Assembly: GCF_022919715.1 (NCBI RefSeq)
Contig: NZ_CP095042.1
Location: 3,162,001-3,226,000 of the forward strand
Reading direction: 5' to 3'
Origin: Agromyces sp. H17E-10
GTDB lineage: Bacteria > Actinomycetota > Actinomycetes > Actinomycetales > Microbacteriaceae
Length of the DNA: 64,000 nucleotides
Part shown: positions 8,629 to 16,569 of the stretch, piece by piece
How the letters are laid out: every line of letters starts with the position of its first letter
How positions within the stretch are numbered: position 1 is the first letter of the stretch
Position numbers and translations under genes: made by a program
The notes under the pieces: model-generated
What the model was told of the DNA's origin: nothing
What the model saw: only the letters and a program-made list of their open reading frames with translations
Database searches by the model: none

Positions 8629-8931
8629 TCAGGCGAGGCTGAGGAAGAGGCGCTCGAGCTCGTCGACGTCGAGCCGGTCGCGCTCGCCGGAGCCGACCTC
8701 GCCCGCCTCGGCGTCGCCCGCCGTCGGCTCCTCGGCGAGGCACTCGCGCATCGCGGTCGAGATGATCGCGAACCCGGCCTTGTCGAGCGCGCTCGAGACC
8801 GTCGCGAGCCGGGTCACGATCGTGCGGCAGTCGGCGCCCGACTCGACGGCCTCGATGACCGCGGTGAGCTGGCCGCGGGCGCGCTTCAGCCGGTTGGCGA
8901 TGCGGCGCTGCTCCTCGAGGGTGCCGTTCAC
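8629..8931 (-). CDS. CsoR/FrmR-family repressor, persulfide-sensing CstR-like
   Basis: 100 residues of the DUF156 all-alpha repressor family. Copper-sensing CsoR uses a Cys-His-Cys set; here the cysteines are C35 and C64, and the residue at the His position is A60 (STAMREC). A two-Cys, His-less site is the hallmark of CstR, which forms persulfide/trisulfide links and releases DNA when sulfane sulfur accumulates. The neighbours support this: it is the last gene of an operon after a CoA-disulfide reductase/rhodanese fusion and a rhodanese, overlapping the latter by ATGA. A likely operator lies before the first gene (11008-11022). The acidic C-terminal 30 residues are longer than usual. Confidence 0.88.
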   Translation of the reverse strand: MNGTLEEQRRIANRLKRARGQLTAVIEAVESGADCRTIVTRLATVSSALDKAGFAIISTAMRECLAEEPTAGDAEAGEVGSGERDRLDVDELERLFLSLA

Positions 8932-9236
8932 GATGCACCGCCGAGCTCGACCGGCAGGCCCTCGCGGTACCAGCCGACGATGCCGCCGTCGACGTTCACG
9001 GCGTCGACGCCCTGCTGCTCGAGGTAGACGACCGCTTGCGCGCTGCGGCCGCCGACGTGGCAGAGCACGTAGACGGTGCGGTCGCGAGGCACCTCGTCGA
9101 GGCGGGCGACGAGTTCGCCGAGCGGGATGTGGTGGGCGCCGTCGATGCGCGCCTGCTCGAGCTCGGCGGCCTCGCGGACGTCGATGAGGTAGGCGTCGTC
9201 GGTGGCGTGCACCTCGGTGGGGGAGAGGGATCGCAT
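8928..9236 (-). CDS. single-domain rhodanese
   Basis: 102 residues forming one rhodanese domain: LIDVRE near the N terminus, HIPLGEL, and the active loop CHVGGR with catalytic C59, ending in NVDGGIVGWYREGLPV. Such proteins carry sulfur as a Cys persulfide in the cytosol. It lies between the reductase-rhodanese fusion (22 nt upstream) and the CstR-like repressor (ATGA overlap), so it is most likely part of a sulfane-sulfur detoxification operon. No signal peptide or metallo-beta-lactamase (CstB) partner is present. Confidence 0.9.
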   Translation of the reverse strand: MRSLSPTEVHATDDAYLIDVREAAELEQARIDGAHHIPLGELVARLDEVPRDRTVYVLCHVGGRSAQAVVYLEQQGVDAVNVDGGIVGWYREGLPVELGGAS

Positions 9237-9258
9237 TCGTGCTCCTTCGTCGGTCGGG

Positions 9259-10989
9259 TCAGGCGGCGAGGTCGCCGTCGTCGAGGCGGGATGCCGCGGC
9301 TGCGGCGAGCTCGCGGGCGCGCATGCCGTCGCGCCAGGTCAGGAAGCCGCCGTCGAGGTTGACGACGTCGTGCCCGAGCCGGTCGAGCAGGCGTGCGGCG
9401 GTGTGCGCGCCCTGGCCGACGCGGCAGTGCACGACGACGCGGCGGCCCGCGAACTCGGGGTGCCGGTCGCGCAGCGACTCGACGGGGATCCAGGTCGCGC
9501 CGGGGATGCGGCCCTCGGAGAGCTGCGACTCGGCGCGGACGTCGAGGAGCACCGCGCCGTCGGCGAGCTCGGCCTCGAGCTCGTGCCACTGGATCACGCG
9601 GTCCTCGCCCGACGCGAGGTTGCCGGCGATGTAGCCCAGCTGATTGATCGGGTCCTTCGCATGACCGAACTGGGGCGCGTAGGCGAGCTCCAGGTCGGCG
9701 AGGTCGGCGGCCCGCATGCCGGTCGCGATGGCGGTCGCGAGGACGTCGATGCGCTTGTCGACGCCGTCGGTGCCGACCGCCTGGGCGCCCAGGATGCGGT
9801 CGGACTCGGCGTCGACGACGAGCTTCAGCGACATGGGTGCGGCACCCGGGTAGTACCCGGCGTGCGATGCGGGGTGCGAGTGGACCACCCGGACCGCGCG
9901 ACCGCGCTCCGCTGCGCGCCGCTCGCTCCAGCCGGTCGAGGCCACCGTGAGCCCGGCAGCGTCGACGATCGCGGTGCCGAGCGCCGGCGCGGTCGGTCGG
10001 CCGACCCCGGCGATGACGTCGGCGACGGCGCGGCCGTGGCGGTTGGCGAGCCCGGCGAGGGGGGCGAGCCGGGACGACCCGTCGATCGCGTCGCGGAGCT
10101 CGGTGACGTCGCCGACCGCGAAGATCGAGGGGTCGCTCGTGCGGTGCGCGTCGTCGACGACGATGCCGCCGGTCGGGCCGATCGCGAGGCCCGCGTCGGC
10201 CGCGAGCCCCGACTCGGGGGTCACGCCCATCGCCGCGAACACCACCCCGGCCGGCAGTCGTGTGCCGTCGTCGAGCTCGACGTGGTCGCGGGCGACGCGG
10301 CGGACATCGCGGCCGAGTTCGAGCTCGATTCCGCGGCCGGCCAGGTGGTCGGCGACCGGGGCCGCCATCTCGGGGTCGAGGCCGCCGAGCACCTGGCCAC
10401 CGCGCTGCACGAGCGTCGTCGCGACGCCCCGGCGCACGAGGTTGTCGGCGAGCTCGATGCCGATGTAGCCACCGCCGACGACGACGGCGGGAGCGTCGCC
10501 GAGCGAGGCGAGGCCGGCCATGATCTCGTCGAGGTCGTCGAGCGTGCGCAGCACGTGGAGGGGAGCGCCGTGCTCGACGTCGGCGGGGCGGCGCGGAGCC
10601 GCACCGGTCGCGAGCACGAGCTCGTCGTAGGCGATCGACTCGACGCGGCCGCTCTCGAGGTCGCGCACGTCGACGGTCTTCGCCGCCCGGTCGACGGCGA
10701 TCGCCTCGTGCCGCACGCGGGCGTCGATGCGGAACCGCGCCGCCAGCTTCTCGGGGGTCTGCAGGGCGAGGTCGTCGCGATCGGCGATGACGCCCGAGAC
10801 GTGGTACGGCAGCCCGCAGTTCGCGAACGAGACCGCGCCGCTGCGTTCGACGACGACGATCACGCGGTGCTCGTCGAGCCGCCGCAGCCGTGTCGCGGCG
10901 GACATGCCGCCGGCGACGCCGCCGACGATGACGGTCACGCGGGGTCGGGCGGTGGTCGGGCGGGCTTCAGTGGGCGAGGTCTGGTGCAC
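9259..10989 (-). CDS. FAD-dependent CoA-disulfide/polysulfide reductase with C-terminal rhodanese domain
   Basis: 576 residues. The first 450 form a pyridine-nucleotide disulfide oxidoreductase: FAD motif VIVGGVAGGMSAA, single redox cysteine C58 in SFANCGLPY (as in CoA-disulfide reductase), NAD motif VVVGGGYIGIELA and FAVGDVTEL. The last 110 form a rhodanese domain with catalytic C522 in HCRVGQGA. Such CoADR-RHD fusions reduce per- and polysulfides of CoA with NAD(P)H. It is the first gene of the operon with a rhodanese and a CstR-like repressor. The GTG at 10989 starts 19 nt from the operator; the family N terminus could begin at GTG 10938, leaving 17 extra residues. Confidence 0.9.
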   Translation of the reverse strand: MHQTSPTEARPTTARPRVTVIVGGVAGGMSAATRLRRLDEHRVIVVVERSGAVSFANCGLPYHVSGVIADRDDLALQTPEKLAARFRIDARVRHEAIAVDRAAKTVDVRDLESGRVESIAYDELVLATGAAPRRPADVEHGAPLHVLRTLDDLDEIMAGLASLGDAPAVVVGGGYIGIELADNLVRRGVATTLVQRGGQVLGGLDPEMAAPVADHLAGRGIELELGRDVRRVARDHVELDDGTRLPAGVVFAAMGVTPESGLAADAGLAIGPTGGIVVDDAHRTSDPSIFAVGDVTELRDAIDGSSRLAPLAGLANRHGRAVADVIAGVGRPTAPALGTAIVDAAGLTVASTGWSERRAAERGRAVRVVHSHPASHAGYYPGAAPMSLKLVVDAESDRILGAQAVGTDGVDKRIDVLATAIATGMRAADLADLELAYAPQFGHAKDPINQLGYIAGNLASGEDRVIQWHELEAELADGAVLLDVRAESQLSEGRIPGATWIPVESLRDRHPEFAGRRVVVHCRVGQGAHTAARLLDRLGHDVVNLDGGFLTWRDGMRARELAAAAASRLDDGDLAA

Positions 10990-11007
10990 GTGACGACCGT
11001 ACCATGT

Positions 11008-11022
11008 ATACCCGTGGGGTAT
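11008..11022. promoter_or_regulatory. CsoR/CstR-type operator
   Basis: ATACCC-GTG-GGGTAT is a perfect 6-bp inverted repeat with C/G tracts flanked by AT, the form of CsoR-family operators. On the minus strand it abuts TATACAT, a plausible -10 for the reductase gene, so bound repressor would block transcription. Confidence 0.7.
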
Positions 11023-11095
11023 CCGTGAGGAGGCTGAACGGCGCGGATGCGGCGATGCTCCGAGGATTTCGCGCGTTTCGTCTTAGGGTGTCCGT

Positions 11096-14000
11096 GTGCA
11101 GCGGCTCGATCGGAACCAGGACGACGAGGACGAGATCCTCGGCGACGAGCCCGACGCCGCCGCCGAAGGACTCACCCCCGGACCCATGCAACACGACATC
11201 ACGCGCCCCGACGGCCTCAGCCTCGGCGACCCCTCGCTCGTCGCCGGCAACGTCGCCGAACCCGCCTGGCGACGGTGGAACGCGGAGCTCGCCGCGGTCG
11301 GCGGGCGATCGCCGCTCACCCGGTTCGTCGACACGCCGCGCACCCGCATCGAGCTCTCGACGACCCACCCCGGTGGGCTGCCGCAGTTCATCACGGGCAA
11401 GTCGACCCTCTTGTCGAGCCTCATCCGCGACGAGCTCGCGCTCCGCAACGCGCGGCTCGCCGCCGCCGAGATCACGCAGAAGGGCATCGAGCTGCGCAGC
11501 GTCCGCGGCGTCGAGTCGGTGCACCTCGCGATCGGCCTCGCCTCGTGGCGCAACGGCGGCGAGGAGTACCTCGCCCCCGTGCTGCTGCGTCCGCTCGCCA
11601 TCCGCCGCTACGGACGCGACTTCGAGCTGAAGCTCAAGGGCCAGCCGTTCCTCAACCCGGCGCTCGCTCGCGAGCTGCGCGACCAGTTCCAGATCACGCT
11701 CGACGCCGACGCCTTCGTCGCCCTCGCGATCACGAACGGCGTGTTCAAGCCGCAGCCGGTCATCGACCGCCTGCGCGGGCTCACGAGCCACCTGCCGTGG
11801 TTCCAGGTCGCCCCGCGTCTCGTCGTCTCGTCGTTCGCCGAGGTCGGACCCGAGATGGCGATCGATGCCGCGAAGCTCGAACACCCCGTGATCGACGCGC
11901 TCGCCGGCAATCCCGCCGCGCGCGCCGCCGTCACCGCCGCGCGCGGCGAACGCGCCAAGCCCGTCGGACAGGACGACCGTCCGCCGTCGACCGACACCCT
12001 GCTGCTCGATGCCGACCCCGAGCAGGAGCAGGTCATCGCCGCGATCGAGCAGGGCGCCTCGGTCGTGGTGAAGACGCTGCCCGGCACGGGCGGCACGCAG
12101 ACCATCGTCAACGCGATCGGCGCCCTCGTCGCCGCCGACAAGCGCGTGCTCGTCGTCGGTGCGCGCCGCGCGAGCCTCGACGGCATCGCCCACCGGCTGG
12201 GTCAGGTCGGCCTCGGTGGCGCGGCCGTCACGACCGCAGGTCTCCGGCGCGAGCTCATCCAGTCCATCTCGCGCAACGAGAAGGCCGATCGCCCTCGCGT
12301 CGCCGACGTCGACGACGCGCTCGTACGGCTGCGCAAGGTGCTCCTCGACTACCGCACCGCCCTCACCCGCACCGATCCCGAACTGCACGTCTCGGTGCTC
12401 GACGCCCTGTCGGAGCTCGCCCGCCTGGCGCTCCTGCCGACGCCCCCGTCGACCACCGCGCGGCTCGACCGAGTCGCGCTCGCGGGACTCTCGACGGGCC
12501 GTGACGGCGTCGCCCGCGAACTGGCCCGTGCCGCCGAGCTCGGCGAGTTCCGCTACGGGCCCGGCGACTCGCCGTGGTACGGCGCCTCGTTCACCTCCTC
12601 GGCCGAGGCGACGAGCGCGCACGAGCTCGCGAAGCGGCTCAGCGCCGTCGAGGTGCCCCGGCTCCTCGAGCGGGGGCGAGCCCTCATCGCCCAGACCCGG
12701 CTTCGCGAGTTCGAGTCGGTCGCGGAGCTCGGGGTGTTCCTGCGGCTCCTGCTCGACGTGCGCGAGACGCTCGACCGGTTCCAGCCCTCGGTGTTCGATC
12801 GGCCGCTCGGCGAGCTCATCGCCGCGACCGCACCGCGACGCGAGACGGGCATGTCGGGTGCGAACCGCCGCCGCCTCCGACGCCACGCGCTCGAGTTCGT
12901 ACGCCCCGGGGTGCACGTCACCGACCTGAACGCCGCGCTCCGCGGCATCCAGCAGCAGCGCACGCTCTGGCAGCGCTACTCCGACGCGGGGGCGATCCCC
13001 GGTGTTCCCCTCGGTCTCGACGACGTGCACGTCGCGTACCAGCACGTCTCGAGCGATCTCGCGACCCTCGACGCGCCGCTCGACCTCGTCGGCACGCCGC
13101 GTCAGCTGGCCGCGCGTCCGATCCGCGACCTCGTCGCGACGCTCGCGGGCCTCGCCGCCGACTCCGAGGTGCTCGCGAACCTGCAGGAGCGCACCGCGAT
13201 CCTCGGCCGGCTGCGCGACCGCGGCCTCGACCCGCTGCTCGTCGACCTGGCCAAGCGCCACGTGCCCGAACCGCGGGTCGCCGACGAGCTCGAGCTCGCG
13301 TGGTGGCAGTCCGTGCTCGAGCAGGTGCTCGCGGGCGAGAAGGCACTGCTCGGGGCGAACACGAGCGTGCTCGACCGGCTCGAGGGCGACTTCCGCCTCG
13401 TCGACGAGGCGCACGCCTCGGCCGCCGGCCCGTTGCTCGCCTGGCGGCTGGCCGAGAACTGGAAGGTCGCGCTCGTCGACCACCCCGAGGAGGCGGCCGT
13501 CCTCAGGCGTCTCCTGCGCGGCGACCGGTTGCGCGCCGACGCGCTCGTCACCCAGACGCCGAACCTGTTCCGGGTGCTCGCGCCCGTCTGGCTCGCGTCG
13601 CCCTACGAAGTCGCGGGCGTCGACGACCGCATCGGGTTCGACACCGTCGTGCTCGTCGATGCGGGAGCCACGACGATCGCCGAGAATCTCGGGGCCATCC
13701 GGCGCGCCAAGCAGGTCGTCGCCTTCGGCGATCCGGTCACGCAGACGCCGACCCTCTTCGAGACCGGCATCGACGACGGCGAGACGCCGCCGGCGCGCGA
13801 TCACGAGCACGGCGGCGTCGACGCGCTGCACGCGGACTCGGCGCTCGCGCGGCTCGGCGAACTCCTGCCGACGCTCACGCTCACCCGCAGTTACCGCGCG
13901 GGCGGCGAGGACCTCGCCGAGCTCGTGAACCGCCGCTTCTACGGCGGGCGCATCGTCTCGCTGCCCTGGGCGGGCAGCTTCCTCGGGCACGGCAGTCTCG

Positions 14001-14884
14001 GCCTGCACTACGTCTCGGGCAACGGGCTGCCCGACTCGGTGACCGGCACGGTCGAGTCGATCGACTCGGAGGTCGCGAAGGTCGTCGAGCTCGTCATGGA
14101 GCACGCGGTGAAGCGCCCGCGCGAGTCGCTCATGGTCATCACGGCGAGCAACCGTCACGCGGCCCGCGTGCACCAGGCGGTGCTCGCCGCGTTCGCGAAG
14201 CGCTCAGACCTGTCCGACTTCATCCTGAAGGACCGGGCGGAGCCGTTCACGGTGCTGACGCTCGAGCAGGCCGTCGCCCAGAGCCGCGATCGCGTGATCT
14301 TCTCGATCGGTTACGGGCGCACGCCGCACGGGCGCCTGTTGTCGAACTTCGGCTCGCTCGGCGAGCCGGGCGGCGACCGGCTGCTCGCGGTCGGCATGAC
14401 GCGTGCGCGCCGCTCGATGGACATCGTCTCGGCGTTCCGGCCCGACGACATCGACGAGTCGCGGCAGAGCCACGGCGTGCTCGCCCTCGCGAACGTGCTC
14501 ACCCAGACCGAGGAGCGGGCGGCCGACTCGGGCGAGCGGCTCGAGGTCGGGTCGATGCTGCGCGATCTCGCGGCGCGCCTCGAGCGACGCGGCATCCGCA
14601 CGAGCGTCGGCTATCGCGGGCGGCTCGCGCTCGCGGCGGCGCACGCGGGCAAGGCCGTCGTCGTCGAGACCGACGACGCGTTCGCCGGCCAGAGCCTGCG
14701 CGAGTCGCTGCGGCTGCGTCCCGACGTGCTGCGCCGGCTCGGCTGGCACTACCTGCGCGTGCACAGCTTCGAGCTCTTCGGCAACCCCGACGCGGTGGCC
14801 GCGCGGGTCGCCTCGGTGCTCGGCAAGCCCGACCCGGTGCCCGCCGACGACGCCGTCGCGCGTGCCGCCGGCCAGCGGCCGTGA
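11096..14884 (+). CDS. DUF4011 / SF1 helicase / REase-fold protein with degenerate catalytic motifs
   Basis: 1262 residues. The N-terminal third resembles DUF4011 (VHLAIGLASWRNGGEEYLAP, LLRPLAI, PFLNPAL). An Upf1-like SF1 helicase core follows, then a C-terminal segment like a Vsr/DUF559 nuclease fold (RRLGWHYLRVHSFELF). Catalytic residues are missing: Walker A reads PGTGGTQT, with G333 where Lys is required; motif II reads VDAGA, with A856 for the Glu; the nuclease Asp in the IDLAV-like strand reads LALAA. Motif III (GDPVTQTPT) and VI (MTRARRS) remain recognisable. It is intact and full length, so a conserved non-catalytic or altered role is more likely than decay. GTG 11096 is chosen; ATG 11186 is possible. 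Confidence 0.8.
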   Translation: MQRLDRNQDDEDEILGDEPDAAAEGLTPGPMQHDITRPDGLSLGDPSLVAGNVAEPAWRRWNAELAAVGGRSPLTRFVDTPRTRIELSTTHPGGLPQFITGKSTLLSSLIRDELALRNARLAAAEITQKGIELRSVRGVESVHLAIGLASWRNGGEEYLAPVLLRPLAIRRYGRDFELKLKGQPFLNPALARELRDQFQITLDADAFVALAITNGVFKPQPVIDRLRGLTSHLPWFQVAPRLVVSSFAEVGPEMAIDAAKLEHPVIDALAGNPAARAAVTAARGERAKPVGQDDRPPSTDTLLLDADPEQEQVIAAIEQGASVVVKTLPGTGGTQTIVNAIGALVAADKRVLVVGARRASLDGIAHRLGQVGLGGAAVTTAGLRRELIQSISRNEKADRPRVADVDDALVRLRKVLLDYRTALTRTDPELHVSVLDALSELARLALLPTPPSTTARLDRVALAGLSTGRDGVARELARAAELGEFRYGPGDSPWYGASFTSSAEATSAHELAKRLSAVEVPRLLERGRALIAQTRLREFESVAELGVFLRLLLDVRETLDRFQPSVFDRPLGELIAATAPRRETGMSGANRRRLRRHALEFVRPGVHVTDLNAALRGIQQQRTLWQRYSDAGAIPGVPLGLDDVHVAYQHVSSDLATLDAPLDLVGTPRQLAARPIRDLVATLAGLAADSEVLANLQERTAILGRLRDRGLDPLLVDLAKRHVPEPRVADELELAWWQSVLEQVLAGEKALLGANTSVLDRLEGDFRLVDEAHASAAGPLLAWRLAENWKVALVDHPEEAAVLRRLLRGDRLRADALVTQTPNLFRVLAPVWLASPYEVAGVDDRIGFDTVVLVDAGATTIAENLGAIRRAKQVVAFGDPVTQTPTLFETGIDDGETPPARDHEHGGVDALHADSALARLGELLPTLTLTRSYRAGGEDLAELVNRRFYGGRIVSLPWAGSFLGHGSLGLHYVSGNGLPDSVTGTVESIDSEVAKVVELVMEHAVKRPRESLMVITASNRHAARVHQAVLAAFAKRSDLSDFILKDRAEPFTVLTLEQAVAQSRDRVIFSIGYGRTPHGRLLSNFGSLGEPGGDRLLAVGMTRARRSMDIVSAFRPDDIDESRQSHGVLALANVLTQTEERAADSGERLEVGSMLRDLAARLERRGIRTSVGYRGRLALAAAHAGKAVVVETDDAFAGQSLRESLRLRPDVLRRLGWHYLRVHSFELFGNPDAVAARVASVLGKPDPVPADDAVARAAGQRP

Positions 14885-15090
14885 CCGACGAGGGCGAGCC
14901 TCGGCAGCGCGTCGAGCGCGCGTCGGGTCGTGCCCGGCGGGCGAAGCTCACGCCGGCGCCGGGCTCCGACCCGTCGCCCGAGGCGCCCGTCGCACGCGAC
15001 GACGATGACGCGAGCGGGATGCCGCGGCCGACGTCGTCCGACGACGAGCGCCTGCTGAAGGACCTGCCGCCGCACTGGCGGCGGGACTGA
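14881..15090 (+). CDS. 69-aa hypothetical protein overlapping the helicase-like gene
   Basis: GTG at 14881 overlaps the stop of the preceding gene as GTGA, so translation is probably coupled. The 69 residues are mostly disordered and charged and end in DERLLKDLPPHWRRD. No domain is recognised. The conserved-looking 'LPPHW' end and the tight overlap support a real gene working with the helicase-like protein. It is convergent with mscL, leaving only 6 nt between stops. Confidence 0.65.
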   Translation: MTDEGEPRQRVERASGRARRAKLTPAPGSDPSPEAPVARDDDDASGMPRPTSSDDERLLKDLPPHWRRD

Positions 15091-15096
15091 CCCGGC

Positions 15097-15528
15097 CTAC
15101 TGGTCGGTGTGTCGGCCCGGCTGCGCGGCGGCCGGGCCCTGCTCGGCGAGCAGGTCGCGGATCTGGGCGAGCACCGTGAGCTCGGTCTCGGGCTCCTCGG
15201 GGTCGGGCTGCCCGGCCTTGCGCTTCGCCTCGGCGCGCTCCTTGAAGTGGTTCATCGGCATGACGAACACGAAGTAGACGACGGCGGCGACGGCGAGGAA
15301 CGAGATGATCGCGCCGATCACCGCGCCGAAGCTGAACTTGGTGTCGCCGACGGTCCAGACGAGAGCGGTGTCGAGGCTCTCGGCGTTGAACAGCAGTCCG
15401 ATCAGCGGGTTGATGACGTTCTCGACGATCGAGTTCACGACCGCCGTGAACGCGGCGCCGATGACGACCGCGACCGCGAGGTCGATGACGTTGCCCCGCA
15501 TGATGAATTCCTTGAAGCCCTTGATCAC
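15097..15528 (-). CDS. mscL: large-conductance mechanosensitive channel MscL
   Basis: 143 residues, typical of MscL. The amphipathic N terminus MIKGFKEFIMRGNVIDLAVA leads into TM1 (VVIGAAFTAVVNSIVENVIN), a periplasmic loop and TM2 (FGAVIGAIISFLAVAAVVYF), with a charged cytoplasmic helix after it. It opens under membrane tension to release solutes during osmotic downshock. GTG start at 15528 is preceded by GGAGGGGGAAGG. A mscL homologue sits in the same neighbourhood of the Mycobacterium chromosome, near the zinc-ribbon and cyclo-ligase genes that follow here. Confidence 0.96.
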   Translation of the reverse strand: MIKGFKEFIMRGNVIDLAVAVVIGAAFTAVVNSIVENVINPLIGLLFNAESLDTALVWTVGDTKFSFGAVIGAIISFLAVAAVVYFVFVMPMNHFKERAEAKRKAGQPDPEEPETELTVLAQIRDLLAEQGPAAAQPGRHTDQ

Positions 15529-15578
15529 GGCCTTCCCCCTCCGGTGTCGATTCGGACGGGCACCACGCTAGCCGAGGG

Positions 15579-15911
15579 TCAGGACGCCGACGAAGCGCCC
15601 CCGCCGGTCGACGCCGGCTTCGACGAGCTCGACGAACCCGAGCTCGATGACGACGACCCCGATGACGACGACCCCGAGGAGGATGACCCCGACGAGGCAT
15701 CCGACCCGCCCTTCGAGCCGCCCGCACCGGAGCCCGCCCGCGAATCGGTGCGGTAGAAGCCCGAGCCGTTGAAGGTCACGCCGATCGTGTTGAACAGCTT
15801 GCGCAGCTTGCCGCCGCAGACCTCGCACACGGTGAGCGCGTCGTCGGTGAAGGCCTGGTGGATGTCGAAGGCGTTGCCGCACTCGGTGCAGCGGTATGAA
15901 TACGTGGGCAT
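15579..15911 (-). CDS. FmdB-family zinc-ribbon protein with Ser-rich disordered tail (Ruc/Rv0991c-like)
   Basis: 110 residues. The first half is a zinc ribbon with C8-x2-C11 and C29-x2-C32; the second half is a Ser/Gly-only tail of about 45 residues that must be disordered. The mycobacterial homologue at the same locus (Rv0991c, Ruc) has the same plan and is a redox-regulated chaperone: oxidation of the zinc cysteines activates it with its unstructured C terminus. A similar function is likely. ATG 15911 is fixed by MPTYSYRC. It probably shares a transcript with the cyclo-ligase gene 35 nt upstream. Confidence 0.88.
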   Translation of the reverse strand: MPTYSYRCTECGNAFDIHQAFTDDALTVCEVCGGKLRKLFNTIGVTFNGSGFYRTDSRAGSGAGGSKGGSDASSGSSSSGSSSSGSSSSSSGSSSSSKPASTGGGASSAS

Positions 15912-15946
15912 GACGGTCTCTCGATGGTTCGCGGCGGTGCGCCGGC

Positions 15947-16525
15947 TCAGAAGGCGATGATGCGGGTGGGGGTCACGACGCCGTTCACGGGCTGATCGTG
16001 CACCTCGCGCGGCACCTGCTCGACGAACTCGCTGTCGAACACCACGGCATACACCGGAGGACATTTTCCCATCGAACCGAGGGTCTTGTCGAAATAGCCG
16101 CGGCCCCAGCCGAGGCGCATGCCCGTCGCGTCGATCGCCGCCGCCGGCACGATGATGAGATCGACGTCGTTGATCGCCATGGGGCCGAGCAGTTCGCCGT
16201 CGGCCTCGGGCACGCCGGTCGGGCCCAGGCGCTCGGTCTCGTCCTCGCCGACGGTCCAGTCGAGCAGGCCGTCCTCACGGGTGATCGGGAAGAGCACGCG
16301 GATGCCGCGGGCCTCGGCCCAGTTCACGAAGGGCCGAGTGTCGGGCTCGGACGGCATCGAGAGGTAGCACGACACCGTCTCCGCGCCCGTCGAGCCGATC
16401 AGCTCCTGCAGTCGCGCCGTGAAGCCCTCGGTCGCGTGGGTGCGCTCGCGCTGCGACATGTTCTGACGGCGCTCGCGCAGCTCCGCGCGCAGGATGCGCT
16501 TCTTCACACCGGGATCGTCGGGCAT
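15947..16525 (-). CDS. 5-formyltetrahydrofolate cyclo-ligase
   Basis: 192 residues of the MTHFS family, which converts 5-formyl-THF to 5,10-methenyl-THF with ATP in one-carbon metabolism. The N-terminal KKRILRAELRERRQNMS helix, YLSMPSEPDT, and the signature GMRLGWGRGYFDKTL are present. ATG 16525 with AGGATG upstream is preferred; ATG 16534 is in frame and possible. It is divergent from galU across 44 nt, as in Mycobacterium (Rv0992c/galU). Confidence 0.92.
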   Translation of the reverse strand: MPDDPGVKKRILRAELRERRQNMSQRERTHATEGFTARLQELIGSTGAETVSCYLSMPSEPDTRPFVNWAEARGIRVLFPITREDGLLDWTVGEDETERLGPTGVPEADGELLGPMAINDVDLIIVPAAAIDATGMRLGWGRGYFDKTLGSMGKCPPVYAVVFDSEFVEQVPREVHDQPVNGVVTPTRIIAF

Positions 16526-16557
16526 GGCACACATCCTAGGCGGGGCGGCGGCGCCGG

Positions 16558-16563
16558 TAGGCT
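16558..16563 (+). promoter_or_regulatory. -10 box of galU (leaderless configuration)
   Basis: TAGGCT ends 6 nt before the galU ATG, which would place the transcription start at the start codon. Confidence 0.5.
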
Positions 16564-16569
16564 GATGGG

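Noticed and set aside
8629..8931. Calling the CsoR-family protein a copper repressor
   Set aside because: The His ligand position is Ala and the neighbours are sulfur-handling enzymes; no copper ATPase or chaperone is nearby.
10967..14173. Very long open frame (about 1070 codons) antisense to the DUF4011/helicase gene
   Set aside because: In high-GC DNA the antisense frame in register with third-position GC stays open; its Arg/Glu/Gly-rich product has no domains and the sense strand has clear ones.
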